Assembly: GCF_021165955.1 (NCBI RefSeq)
Contig: NZ_CP088952.1
Location: 1,302,001-1,366,000, forward strand
Length of the DNA: 64,000 bases
Direction of reading: 5' to 3'
DNA from: Massilia endophytica
Lineage (GTDB): Bacteria; Pseudomonadota; Gammaproteobacteria; Burkholderiales; Burkholderiaceae_D
Shown: positions 26,443 to 34,429 of the stretch, piece after piece
Layout: each line of letters opens with the position of its first letter
Numbering within the stretch: the first letter of the stretch is position 1
Position numbers and translations under genes: made by a program
The notes under the pieces: model-generated
What the model was told of the DNA's origin: nothing
Database searches by the model: none
Seen by the model: only the letters and a program-made list of their open reading frames with translations

Positions 26443-27960
26443 TCAGCGGTCGCCCCATGGACGGCGCGGTGCATCGCCGGTGCGGGGGGCGCTGCCCTTG
26501 TAGCCGCCACCTTCGCGGCGGAAACCACCTTCGCTGCGATAGCCGCCTTCCTTGCGGAAGCCGCCCTCGGAACGGAAGCCGCCTTCGCTGCGGTAGCCGC
26601 CTTCACGCTGGCCTTCGGTGCGGAAAGGAGCGCCTTCGCTGCGATAGTGGGCGCCGCCTTCGCGCGGTGCGCCCGGCTTGCCGAAGGAGCGCTGGCCCGG
26701 CTTGCGGCCGTCGCCCGGCTTCCAGCCCGGACGGGCGGCGGAGCGCGGAGGCGCGCTGCGCTTCGGCTCGAAGCCTTCCACCACATTGACCGGAATGGTC
26801 TGCTTGGTGAAGCGTTCGATGCGGCGCACGTGCATGCCTTCGGAGTGGTTCACCAGCGAGATCGCCAGGCCGTTGCGGCCTGCACGGCCGGTACGGCCGA
26901 TGCGGTGCACGTAGTCCTCTGGGAACTTCGGCAGGTCGTAGTTGAACACGTGGGTGATGTTCGGCACGTCGATGCCGCGCGCGGCCACGTCGGTGGCGAC
27001 CAGCACTTTCACGTTACCGCGGCGCAGGCCGTCCAGCGTGCGGTTGCGGGCGCCCTGATGCATGTCGCCATGCAGCGCGGCGGCCGAGAAACCGGCGATG
27101 TTCAGGCGGTCGGCAATGGTGTCCGCGTCGCGCTTGGTGGCGGTGAACACCACGGCCTGGTCCAGCGTTTCGTCGCGCAGCAGGTGGTCCAGCAGGCGGT
27201 TCTTGTGCGACAGGTCGTCCACGAAGTGCACGCGCTGCTGAATGTTCTCGTGCTTGGCGGTGGTGCTGGCGATCTGGATGGTCAGCGGGTCCTTGGTGAT
27301 GCGGCGGGCCATATTGCCCACCACGCCGTCCAGGGTGGCCGAGAACAGCATGGTCTGGCGCGACTCCGGCGTGGCGGCCACGATCTTCTCGATATCGTCG
27401 ATGAAGCCCATGTCCAGCATGCGGTCCGCTTCGTCCAGCACCAGGATCTGGAGCTGCGAGAAGTCGATCTTGCCCGATTCCATATGGTCGATCAGGCGGC
27501 CCGGCGTCGCCACCAGGATTTCAGGATTGCGCGACAGCAGCTGCATCTGCTTCGGATAAGGCATGCCGCCCAGGATGGACACGGCCTTCATGCGGCGCAG
27601 GTTGACAGCGTACTTGTCGGTGTTGGTGGTGACCTGCAAAGCCAGTTCGCGGGTCGGGGTCAGCACCAGCATCTTGGGCTGGGCTGGACGGAAACGTGGA
27701 CGCTCGCCGCGCGCTTGCGCAGCCTGGCGTTCCTGGTTCGGCGTGCGGCCGCCGGAAGGCTCCTGGTCGGCGAGGCGGTGCAGGGACGGCAGCATGAAGG
27801 CCGCGGTCTTGCCGGAACCGGTTTGCGAGGACACCAGCAGGTCCTTGCCCTGAATGGCGGCCGGAACGGCCTGCTCCTGCACGGGCGTGGGCTTGGTGTA
27901 GCCGGCGTCGGTCAGCGCTTTCAGGATGGACGGGTGGAGGCCTAGTGCTTCAAAACTCAT
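26443..27960 (-). CDS. rhlE: DEAD-box RNA helicase RhlE
   Basis: A 505-residue ATP-dependent RNA helicase acting in ribosome assembly and RNA turnover. Motifs in order are the Q motif (PTPVQEQAVP), Walker A SSQTGSGKT, PTRELALQ, VLDEADRMLDMGF, SAT, and HRIGRTGRAGR. The C-terminal ~110 residues are a basic, low-complexity tail rich in Arg/Gly/Ser. It includes repeated units of the form GGYRSEGG / GGFRSEGG / GGFRREGG, an RGG-like RNA-binding extension. A strong terminator follows. The 315 bp upstream hold its leader and promoter. Confidence 0.93.
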   Translation of the reverse strand: MSFEALGLHPSILKALTDAGYTKPTPVQEQAVPAAIQGKDLLVSSQTGSGKTAAFMLPSLHRLADQEPSGGRTPNQERQAAQARGERPRFRPAQPKMLVLTPTRELALQVTTNTDKYAVNLRRMKAVSILGGMPYPKQMQLLSRNPEILVATPGRLIDHMESGKIDFSQLQILVLDEADRMLDMGFIDDIEKIVAATPESRQTMLFSATLDGVVGNMARRITKDPLTIQIASTTAKHENIQQRVHFVDDLSHKNRLLDHLLRDETLDQAVVFTATKRDADTIADRLNIAGFSAAALHGDMHQGARNRTLDGLRRGNVKVLVATDVAARGIDVPNITHVFNYDLPKFPEDYVHRIGRTGRAGRNGLAISLVNHSEGMHVRRIERFTKQTIPVNVVEGFEPKRSAPPRSAARPGWKPGDGRKPGQRSFGKPGAPREGGAHYRSEGAPFRTEGQREGGYRSEGGFRSEGGFRKEGGYRSEGGFRREGGGYKGSAPRTGDAPRRPWGDR

Positions 27961-28275
27961 TCGAATCTTTCGTAAAAATCATGCAAATAAACGCAGACAA
28001 CGTCAACCAAACGAAACGGCTCTAGACACTGAGAATAGAAATTTCGGCACAAAAGCTTTGCGCCGGGACGGTGTCCTGTAACGACACCTGAGGCGGGGGG
28101 GCTTTTTATAAGCGCCATCCACTGGGGATGCGCGAAGGCTAGCGAAGCTGCTTGTCTGTGTAAGTGACTGCTTGTTGCAGCGCACAAGCGACACTATACC
28201 GCATTTCGGGCATTCCTGCACAAATAAAGAACGCAACCGTATTCAGGGGCATGTTGTGCAGGGCATAATTATGTG
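27961..28275. other. Intergenic region between rhlE and the HlyD-like gene
   Basis: This 315-bp gap separates divergent genes. I see no convincing reading frame, tRNA or repeat. A run of seven to eight G (about 28094-28100) next to a T5 tract is the most distinctive feature. On the bottom strand TTGACG about 40 bases before the rhlE start could be a promoter element. A long rhlE leader, as often seen for cold-induced helicases, is possible but unproven. Confidence 0.4.
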
Positions 28276-29544
28276 ATGAAAGAGGAAACTACCACCGGCC
28301 GCCTGCCCAACGCGCTGCGCAGCTTCGACCAGCACGTGGCGCGCGTGAGCTGGCGCGCCTGGGCCAACCTGCTTGGCCTGGGCATCGTAATCGGCGTCGT
28401 GATCGTGTGGAGCGTGTTTGGCGACATTCCCACCCGGGTTGCGGGCAGCTGCATCATCATGAATCCGCGCGGGGTGAGCGACGTGACGGCGGATATGGAA
28501 GGCCGGGTAACGTCCATGCTGGTGCAGCCGGGCGACGTGATCGCGGCGGGGCAGGAGCTGGCCGTGGTGGCCACGCCGGAACTGTTCGACCGTATCCAGC
28601 AGGCGCGCAACCGGCTGGCCGACCTGGAAGCCTCGGCGCGCCTGACGCACGGCGAGCTGCAGCGCAGCGGCCGATTGAGCTCGGAGAGCCTCGCCGAGCA
28701 GCGCAGCGCGCTGTCCCTGCGCGCGGAGGCCGACCGCAAGCGCATCCGCCTGCTGGAACAGCAGATGGAGCTGGACCAGCGCCTGCGCAGCGAGGGGCTG
28801 ATCACCAAGCGCGCCGCCGCCCAGACGCCCCTCGACCTGGAAGAGGCGCGCGCCGTGCTGGCCGACACCGAACGCCAGCTGGCCGCCGTGGACAAGCGCG
28901 CCGCCGATTTCGCCCGCAGCAGCGGTGGCAGCCTGGCGCGCATCGACCAGCAGAAGGCCGAGGCGCAGCGCGAGCTGGCGGCGCTTGAAGCGCAGGGCCA
29001 GTCGGTGACGCGGCTGCGCAGCGCGGTGGCGGGCCGTGTGGTGGAAGTGAAGACAGCCCTCAATGGCGCCGTGAAGCGCGACACGCCTGTGCTCAGCGTG
29101 GAAGCGCTGGATGGCGGCGACCAGCTGGAAGCAGTGATGTTCGTGTCCGCGGCCGACGGCAAGAAGATTTCGGCCCAGGACAAGGTGGAGCTGCTGCCCA
29201 CGCACGCGCGGCGCGAGGAGCATGGCGTGCTGCGCGCTCAGGTGCTCTCCACCTCCGCCTATCCGGCCACGCCGCAAGGCCTGCTGAATACGATCACCAA
29301 TCCGGAGCTGATGCGCGAGCTGGCGCACGGCACGGCGAGCTACGAGGTGCGCATCGGCCTGGAGCGCAATGCCGCTGCCGGGGCGGCGGCGCGCAATCCC
29401 TATCTCTGGTCTGCGGTTGCCGGCAGCGGCGTGCCGGTTACGAGCGGAGCGTTGTGCCGGGGCGAGATTCTCGTGCACCACGAGCGGCCCATTTCGCTCG
29501 TGCTGCCGATCTTCCGCAGCACCGTGAGCGGCAACAAGACTTAA
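28276..29544 (+). CDS. NHLM-type HlyD-like secretion adaptor (second copy)
   Basis: A 422-residue periplasmic adaptor. One membrane anchor (NLLGLGIVIGVVIVWSVFG) precedes a lipoyl-like half (VTSMLVQPGDVIAAGQELAVV), a long coiled coil (about 115-225) and a beta-barrel region with MFVSAADGKKI. The closing pattern and the GSCIIMNPRGVSDV block match the HlyD-like protein of NHLM/NHLP bacteriocin export systems. It is a paralogue of the adaptor at 36600-37847 and lies alone on the opposite strand, its stop sharing TTAA with the tolC-like gene. A GTG three bases upstream is an alternative start; no clear ribosome site is present. Confidence 0.8.
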   Translation: MKEETTTGRLPNALRSFDQHVARVSWRAWANLLGLGIVIGVVIVWSVFGDIPTRVAGSCIIMNPRGVSDVTADMEGRVTSMLVQPGDVIAAGQELAVVATPELFDRIQQARNRLADLEASARLTHGELQRSGRLSSESLAEQRSALSLRAEADRKRIRLLEQQMELDQRLRSEGLITKRAAAQTPLDLEEARAVLADTERQLAAVDKRAADFARSSGGSLARIDQQKAEAQRELAALEAQGQSVTRLRSAVAGRVVEVKTALNGAVKRDTPVLSVEALDGGDQLEAVMFVSAADGKKISAQDKVELLPTHARREEHGVLRAQVLSTSAYPATPQGLLNTITNPELMRELAHGTASYEVRIGLERNAAAGAAARNPYLWSAVAGSGVPVTSGALCRGEILVHHERPISLVLPIFRSTVSGNKT

Positions 29545-31043
29545 GGGAGCAGCTCGTCCAGCGCGACACTCAGCGTTCCATCCGGGCCTGTGCGCAGAAG
29601 GCGGCCGGTTTCGTAAAGGATCTGGGCCCGCGCCGTGGCGTAGCCCTGCTGGAACTGCAGGCGGGCGAGCAGCGCGTTGTTCAGGCGGTCCTCCACATTC
29701 AGCACATCGATCAGCGTGGCGCTGCCAAGCTGGCGGCGGGTGCTCGTGTCCTGAAGGGCGGCGCGGTAGCGGGCGATGGTGAGCTCGGATGCCCGCAGCT
29801 GGGCGGCGTAGGCGTTATAGGCCTGGTAGGCAGATTCCATGCTTGCCGTGACCGACTGCTCCAGCGTGACGCGGCGCAGGCGGGCGCTGTCCGCATTGGC
29901 TGCCGCAACCTGGAGGGCGCCGCTGTTGGCGGAGTTCTGCACCGGCCATTGCAGCGAAAGCTTGGCTGCAATGCCCGGACCGCTGTGGCGGGAGGTGGGG
30001 TCGAAGGCTGCTGCCGCCGTGCGGGCGCCTTCGCGCAGGCCCGCGTAGTAGGCGGAGACATCGAGGTCCAGGGCCGGCTTGTCGCTGTTGCGGGCGGCCT
30101 TCAGGCGGGTGTCCATGGCTTCCTCGCGCAGGCGCAGCGCCGCAACATCGGCACGGCGCTGGAGGGCCTGCGCGCCCAGTGCCGCCATGCTGTCGCTGCC
30201 CGCATGTTCGGGCAGGCGCTGGGCCGGCGGCGCAAGAGCCGCCGTTTCGCCCGCGTCCATGCCGTAGAGGCGGGCGAGGGCGAAGCGTCCGTCGCGGGCG
30301 CGCTGTTCGGCGCCGATGCGGGCCGCTTCGCGCTCGGTCACCGCCGCGGTCAGCAGGTTCAGGTCCGCGGGCGGCAGTTCGTCCGCCTCCACCAGCTTTT
30401 CCGTTTCGCGCCGCAGCTGGCGGGTACGCGTCTCGGCCGCCGCCGCCACATCGGCGGCGGACTGCCGCGCAGCCCAGTCCCAGTAAGCCTGCACCACGGC
30501 CAGTACCGTGCGCGCCACGGCCTGCTCGGTTTCACGCGCGGCAGCGGCGGCATCCAGCGTTGCGGCATTGCGTGCGGCGGCTGCGTCCTTGCCGGGATTC
30601 TTCTGCAGCGGAACGCGCAGCGTGAAAGTCAGGCGGTCGCTGGTCTGGCGCGGAATGTTCTGGGCGCCCTGCACGTTGTCGTCCGCGCGCGTGACCGCAT
30701 AGAGCCCGCTCAGCTGCAGGCCGTTGGCGAACTGGCGCGAGGCGCCCAGCGAAGTGGTGGAGCCGTCGATCAGCTGGTCCGGACCCGCGCTCAGGTAGCG
30801 GGCCCGCTCATCGGCACGCAGGGGACGTTCGTCACGCGTGCCGCCCAGTGCGGCCGTCTGCACGAGGTCGAAGGGCGCATTGCTGCTGCGCGCCACGCCT
30901 TCGGCAGCCTGCTGGGTGGAGCGCTGAAGGCTGATATCCGGGCTGCGCGCCAGGGCCAGGGCCACGGCGTCGCGCAGGAGCAGGTCCTGCGCCCACAGCG
31001 CGGGCGATGCGGCCAGCAGGAGGGTGAAGAGGCTGCGCTGCAT
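29541..31043 (-). CDS. TolC-like outer-membrane channel
   Basis: A 500-residue outer-membrane efflux protein with signal peptide MQRSLFTLLLAASPALWA. The two OEP repeats are long, Ala-rich coiled coils (for example RQSAADVAAAAETRTRQLRR and ESAYQAYNAYAAQLRASELT). It is the fifth gene of the NHLM-type export operon and starts one base after the stop of the CNBD gene. It should form the outer-membrane exit duct for the ABC/HlyD exporter. It shares a TTAA stop overlap with the convergent HlyD-like gene. Confidence 0.85.
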   Translation of the reverse strand: MQRSLFTLLLAASPALWAQDLLLRDAVALALARSPDISLQRSTQQAAEGVARSSNAPFDLVQTAALGGTRDERPLRADERARYLSAGPDQLIDGSTTSLGASRQFANGLQLSGLYAVTRADDNVQGAQNIPRQTSDRLTFTLRVPLQKNPGKDAAAARNAATLDAAAAARETEQAVARTVLAVVQAYWDWAARQSAADVAAAAETRTRQLRRETEKLVEADELPPADLNLLTAAVTEREAARIGAEQRARDGRFALARLYGMDAGETAALAPPAQRLPEHAGSDSMAALGAQALQRRADVAALRLREEAMDTRLKAARNSDKPALDLDVSAYYAGLREGARTAAAAFDPTSRHSGPGIAAKLSLQWPVQNSANSGALQVAAANADSARLRRVTLEQSVTASMESAYQAYNAYAAQLRASELTIARYRAALQDTSTRRQLGSATLIDVLNVEDRLNNALLARLQFQQGYATARAQILYETGRLLRTGPDGTLSVALDELLP

Positions 31044-31044
31044 G

Positions 31045-31575
31045 TCAGCTGGCCAGGCGCTTGAGCATGCGGTCGAAGCGCGCGCCTGCGAGGTGGATCT
31101 TGTCCACCAGTTCCTCGTTGATCTCGCTCATCTGCGGTGCGTCCGGGTCTGGCGCGCCGCCGCCGTAGCCGAAACGGCGGGTGGTGTGGCGGATGCGGTC
31201 GGACATGAAGACCGAGAGGGCGCGGTAGAAGCGGGCGGCGAAGGGCGCGTCCTGCGCCAGCTTTTCGCGCAGCACGGCGTGCGGCAGGCGCAAGGCCACA
31301 GCGCCTTCGCCGGCGCGCACGATGGCCGTGGTGCGGGCAGGATCGACCAGCGACATTTCGCCAATGATCTCTCCGCTGCCCAGCTCCACGATCACGTCGC
31401 CCTTGCCCGTGAGGACGGCGAAGCTGCCATCGATCACGAAGTAGACGCTGTCCACGCGGCTGTCGTAGGGAATAAGCTCGGTGCCCGCCGGGTAGGCGCG
31501 GCGCTCGCCGTGGCTGGCGATCCAGTCCACGTCCTCGTCCCGCAGTTCGCTGAGAATGAATAGAACCTTACGCAT
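31045..31575 (-). CDS. Cyclic nucleotide-binding domain protein of the exporter operon
   Basis: A 176-residue protein with a single cNMP-binding beta-barrel (about 20-125): YPAGTELIPYDSRVDSVYFVIDG, then the phosphate-binding-cassette region LGSGEIIGEMSLVDPARTTAIVRA, where GEMSLVD matches the CRP-family GE-x-S/A-L pattern. There is no C-terminal DNA-binding helix-turn-helix; the tail is a short helical segment. It therefore probably gates or regulates the exporter rather than transcription. The start overlaps the end of the upstream ABC gene by eight bases. Confidence 0.82.
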   Translation of the reverse strand: MRKVLFILSELRDEDVDWIASHGERRAYPAGTELIPYDSRVDSVYFVIDGSFAVLTGKGDVIVELGSGEIIGEMSLVDPARTTAIVRAGEGAVALRLPHAVLREKLAQDAPFAARFYRALSVFMSDRIRHTTRRFGYGGGAPDPDAPQMSEINEELVDKIHLAGARFDRMLKRLAS

Positions 31576-34429
31576 CTTGCTGCTCCTGCTCGCCGTGCCG
31601 ATGTTGCGACTGTTCGCTCGCCATGGCGTGGAACAACCCCCGCCTGGCCATCAGTTCGGCATAGTTTCCATGTTCGGCCACACGGCCGTTTTCGAGTACC
31701 AGAATCCTGTCCGCCCCCGCCAGCGTGGACAGGCGGTGCGCGATCACGACCCGGGTGACGCGCAGGCGCGAGAGATTGGCCATGACGCGCGCTTGCGACG
31801 GGCCGTCCAGCATGCTGGTCGCCTCGTCCATGAACAGCACCGCTGGTTTGCGAACGAGTGCGCGTGCGATGAGGATGCGCTGGCGCTGGCCCGCTGAAAG
31901 TGTGCTGGGGCCGTCGCCGATCACGGTGTACATGCCCATCGGCAGGGCGCGGATGTCCTCCGCCACCGCCGCGCCTTCGGCAGCCGCCCAGGCCTGTTCC
32001 AGCGTGGCGCCGCTGTCGCCCACGATGTTGCTGAGGATATCGCCTGCCAGCAGCCGCGTATCCTGCAGCACCACGCCGAACTGGCGGCGCAGGGCGCGCA
32101 GCTGGAGTTCGGCCAGTTCCTTGTCGTCATAGAGGATCGAGCCGCCGCCAGGCTTCTCGAAACCGAGCATGAGGCGCATCAGGGTGGACTTGCCCGAGCC
32201 CGAGGCGCCCACAATGGCGACGAAGTCGCCGGGCCGCGCGCTGAAGCTCACTTCATGCAGCACCGGGGGACCCTTGAAATAGGCGAAGCTCAGGTGGTTC
32301 ACCTCGATCTGGCCGCTGAGCGGTCCGGGACGCGTCTTGCCCTGTTCCGGTTCCGGTACGGTATCGAGGATGGGCCGCGCCTTCACGTAGGCGCCCGACA
32401 CCGCCACAATGTCGATCAGCGTTTCGCACAGCACCAGCACGCCGTGGAAGACGCCGCCGAAGGCGGCGAAGAAACCAACGAATTCGCCCGCCGACAGATG
32501 GTCGCGGCTGCCCGTCATCATGAGCCCCGCCACGGCGAACAGCAGCAGCACCGCGAAATGGTCCAGGGCCCGGAAGAAAACGCGTTCCGCCACGCGCAGC
32601 GATCCCTGTCCCACATTTGGCACTTCACCCAGAGCGTGCTCGCGGCTCCATTGCGAGAACGCGCGGCTTTCCGCGCCAGCGGCGCGCAGCTTGCCCACAC
32701 CCTGGATCAGCTGCAGCACCAGGGTAGAGAGCTTGCGCGGCGGATCTGGCGCTTCGATGGCGATGCGTACCGAACGGCGGCGGAACCATGTGACCGCTGC
32801 CGCCGCCAGCGCAACGAGGCCGAGCGCCAGCAGAGAGAGCGTGACGCTGAACCAGAAGAGCACCAGGAAGTTCAGCGCCGAGAAGGCGCCCGCGAAGATA
32901 TTGGCGACCGTGCGCGCCGAAAGGATGCGGATGATCTTCTGGCAGGCGCGCACCCGCGATTCCAGGTTGGCCACCGAATAGCGCCGGTGGAAGCTGGCGG
33001 GCATGCGCAGCAGGCGGTCCCACACGGCGGCCTGGATGGCCATGTCCATCTTGTCCTGGATGCGCAGCACCATGAGCGAGCGCACCAGCGAGAACAGGGC
33101 GATGGTGCTCGTTACGCAGAGCAGGGCAAGGCCCATCTGCAGCAGAAGGCGCGGCTGGGCGGAAGGGATGATGGTGTCCATCACCCGCGCACTGGCCAGC
33201 GGGACCACCAGCCCGAGGGCGCCCACCACACCCGCCAGCGCCACAACTGCCGCCATTTCCTTGCCATAGCCGCGCAAGCCGAAGCGCAGCAGATCGATCT
33301 CCGTCAGCGGCTTCGCGGGCAGCGGACGGTAGAAAACATGGGCATAGGGCTTGATGCCCGCTGCGGTGGCGGATGTGACCTCGAAGCGTGCGCCGCTCGC
33401 CTCCACTGCCACGTAGCCGCGCTTCCAGCGCTGCGGGATGAGCGCGAGCGGCTGGTCGCCGTCCGCCGTGAAGGCGAGCAGCGGGCCGCTGTCGGACTGC
33501 CACCAGCGGGCGCCAAGCAGCACCTGGCGGGTGCGCAGGCCATTCAGTTCAGCCAGTTCGGCAGCCGTATCGGCATTGCTGCGGCCAGCGCGGGCGTTCT
33601 TCTTGAATTCCACGCCGAGCGCAGCGCCAAGATGAGCTGCGACGGCCAGCAGGGGAGGCGGAACGCTGGTGAGGGGCTCGATCCAGTCGGCGTCCCCTTC
33701 CACCAAACCTGCGAGGTCGCCGATGCCCCGGTCGAGGTCCTGCTGCTCGCGTTCGCGCGCATTGCCAAGGCGCTGTTCTTCCAGCGCCTGCTCCTGGAGC
33801 GAGCGGTCCCATGCCGAATGGAAGGAAAGCTGCCAGAGCTTCTCAAGGCAGGCGAGGCGCACCTCCGGTTCCGCCTCGCCGAAGCGGAACACCTGCAAGG
33901 TGACATCGTCATGTACGCGGAAGACGACCTCCCGCGGTGCGGCAAGCAGCGCACCGGGACCGAGCAGCTGGCCATGTTCCAGGCCTTCGACCTGCAGCGC
34001 CCCTTCAATGATGCGCAACAGCACGAGGGCGCCGCTGGCAATGCGCTGGCCCGCCAAGGCGGTGCAGACCCCGCGTTCGATAGGCGCGTCCACCTGCTGG
34101 CCACCCGGCGGCACGGGCCAGCAGGCCGCGACGGCGGCGGCGCTGTTCAGCCATGCGTCCAACGCTACGTCGTCCAGCGCGATATCCGCCGTGCGCGCGT
34201 CGATGGAGGGGAAGGACACTGGCTGGTGAACCAGCGTGCCGATGGTGACGGACGCCAGCGCCGGAATCAGCGCCGGAGCAGCAATCTCGCCGAGCGGCAG
34301 CAGGCCGCGCGCCGTGCCTTGCGGCAGATGCAGGAAGAGACTCAGGCTGCCCGCCTGCAGCAGGCGTGGCGTTTCCAGCGGCGCGGCCAGGCGCGGCAGC
34401 GGATTGTGGCTCAGGGAGTCGCGCTTCAT
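31568..34429 (-). CDS. NHLM-type bacteriocin ABC exporter, permease/ATPase subunit
   Basis: A 953-residue half-transporter with an unusually long N-terminal region (about 1-420) before the membrane domain. The N-terminal part contains a weak cyclic-nucleotide-binding-like stretch (RIIEGALQVEGLEHGQLLG). The membrane domain follows (LALLCVTSTIALFSLVRSLM and LNFLVLFWFSVTLSLLALGL). The ATPase has Walker A GASGSGKST, signature LSAGQRQR and Walker B VLFMDEATSMLD. The architecture matches the second ABC protein of NHLM systems (TIGR03797 type). The ATG overlaps the stop of the peptidase-ABC gene (ATGA). Confidence 0.85.
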   Translation of the reverse strand: MKRDSLSHNPLPRLAAPLETPRLLQAGSLSLFLHLPQGTARGLLPLGEIAAPALIPALASVTIGTLVHQPVSFPSIDARTADIALDDVALDAWLNSAAAVAACWPVPPGGQQVDAPIERGVCTALAGQRIASGALVLLRIIEGALQVEGLEHGQLLGPGALLAAPREVVFRVHDDVTLQVFRFGEAEPEVRLACLEKLWQLSFHSAWDRSLQEQALEEQRLGNAREREQQDLDRGIGDLAGLVEGDADWIEPLTSVPPPLLAVAAHLGAALGVEFKKNARAGRSNADTAAELAELNGLRTRQVLLGARWWQSDSGPLLAFTADGDQPLALIPQRWKRGYVAVEASGARFEVTSATAAGIKPYAHVFYRPLPAKPLTEIDLLRFGLRGYGKEMAAVVALAGVVGALGLVVPLASARVMDTIIPSAQPRLLLQMGLALLCVTSTIALFSLVRSLMVLRIQDKMDMAIQAAVWDRLLRMPASFHRRYSVANLESRVRACQKIIRILSARTVANIFAGAFSALNFLVLFWFSVTLSLLALGLVALAAAAVTWFRRRSVRIAIEAPDPPRKLSTLVLQLIQGVGKLRAAGAESRAFSQWSREHALGEVPNVGQGSLRVAERVFFRALDHFAVLLLFAVAGLMMTGSRDHLSAGEFVGFFAAFGGVFHGVLVLCETLIDIVAVSGAYVKARPILDTVPEPEQGKTRPGPLSGQIEVNHLSFAYFKGPPVLHEVSFSARPGDFVAIVGASGSGKSTLMRLMLGFEKPGGGSILYDDKELAELQLRALRRQFGVVLQDTRLLAGDILSNIVGDSGATLEQAWAAAEGAAVAEDIRALPMGMYTVIGDGPSTLSAGQRQRILIARALVRKPAVLFMDEATSMLDGPSQARVMANLSRLRVTRVVIAHRLSTLAGADRILVLENGRVAEHGNYAELMARRGLFHAMASEQSQHRHGEQEQQDA

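Noticed and set aside
27957..28236. Short frames in the rhlE upstream region
   Set aside because: No ribosome sites, mixed composition and no conservation signal visible; more likely leader or promoter DNA.
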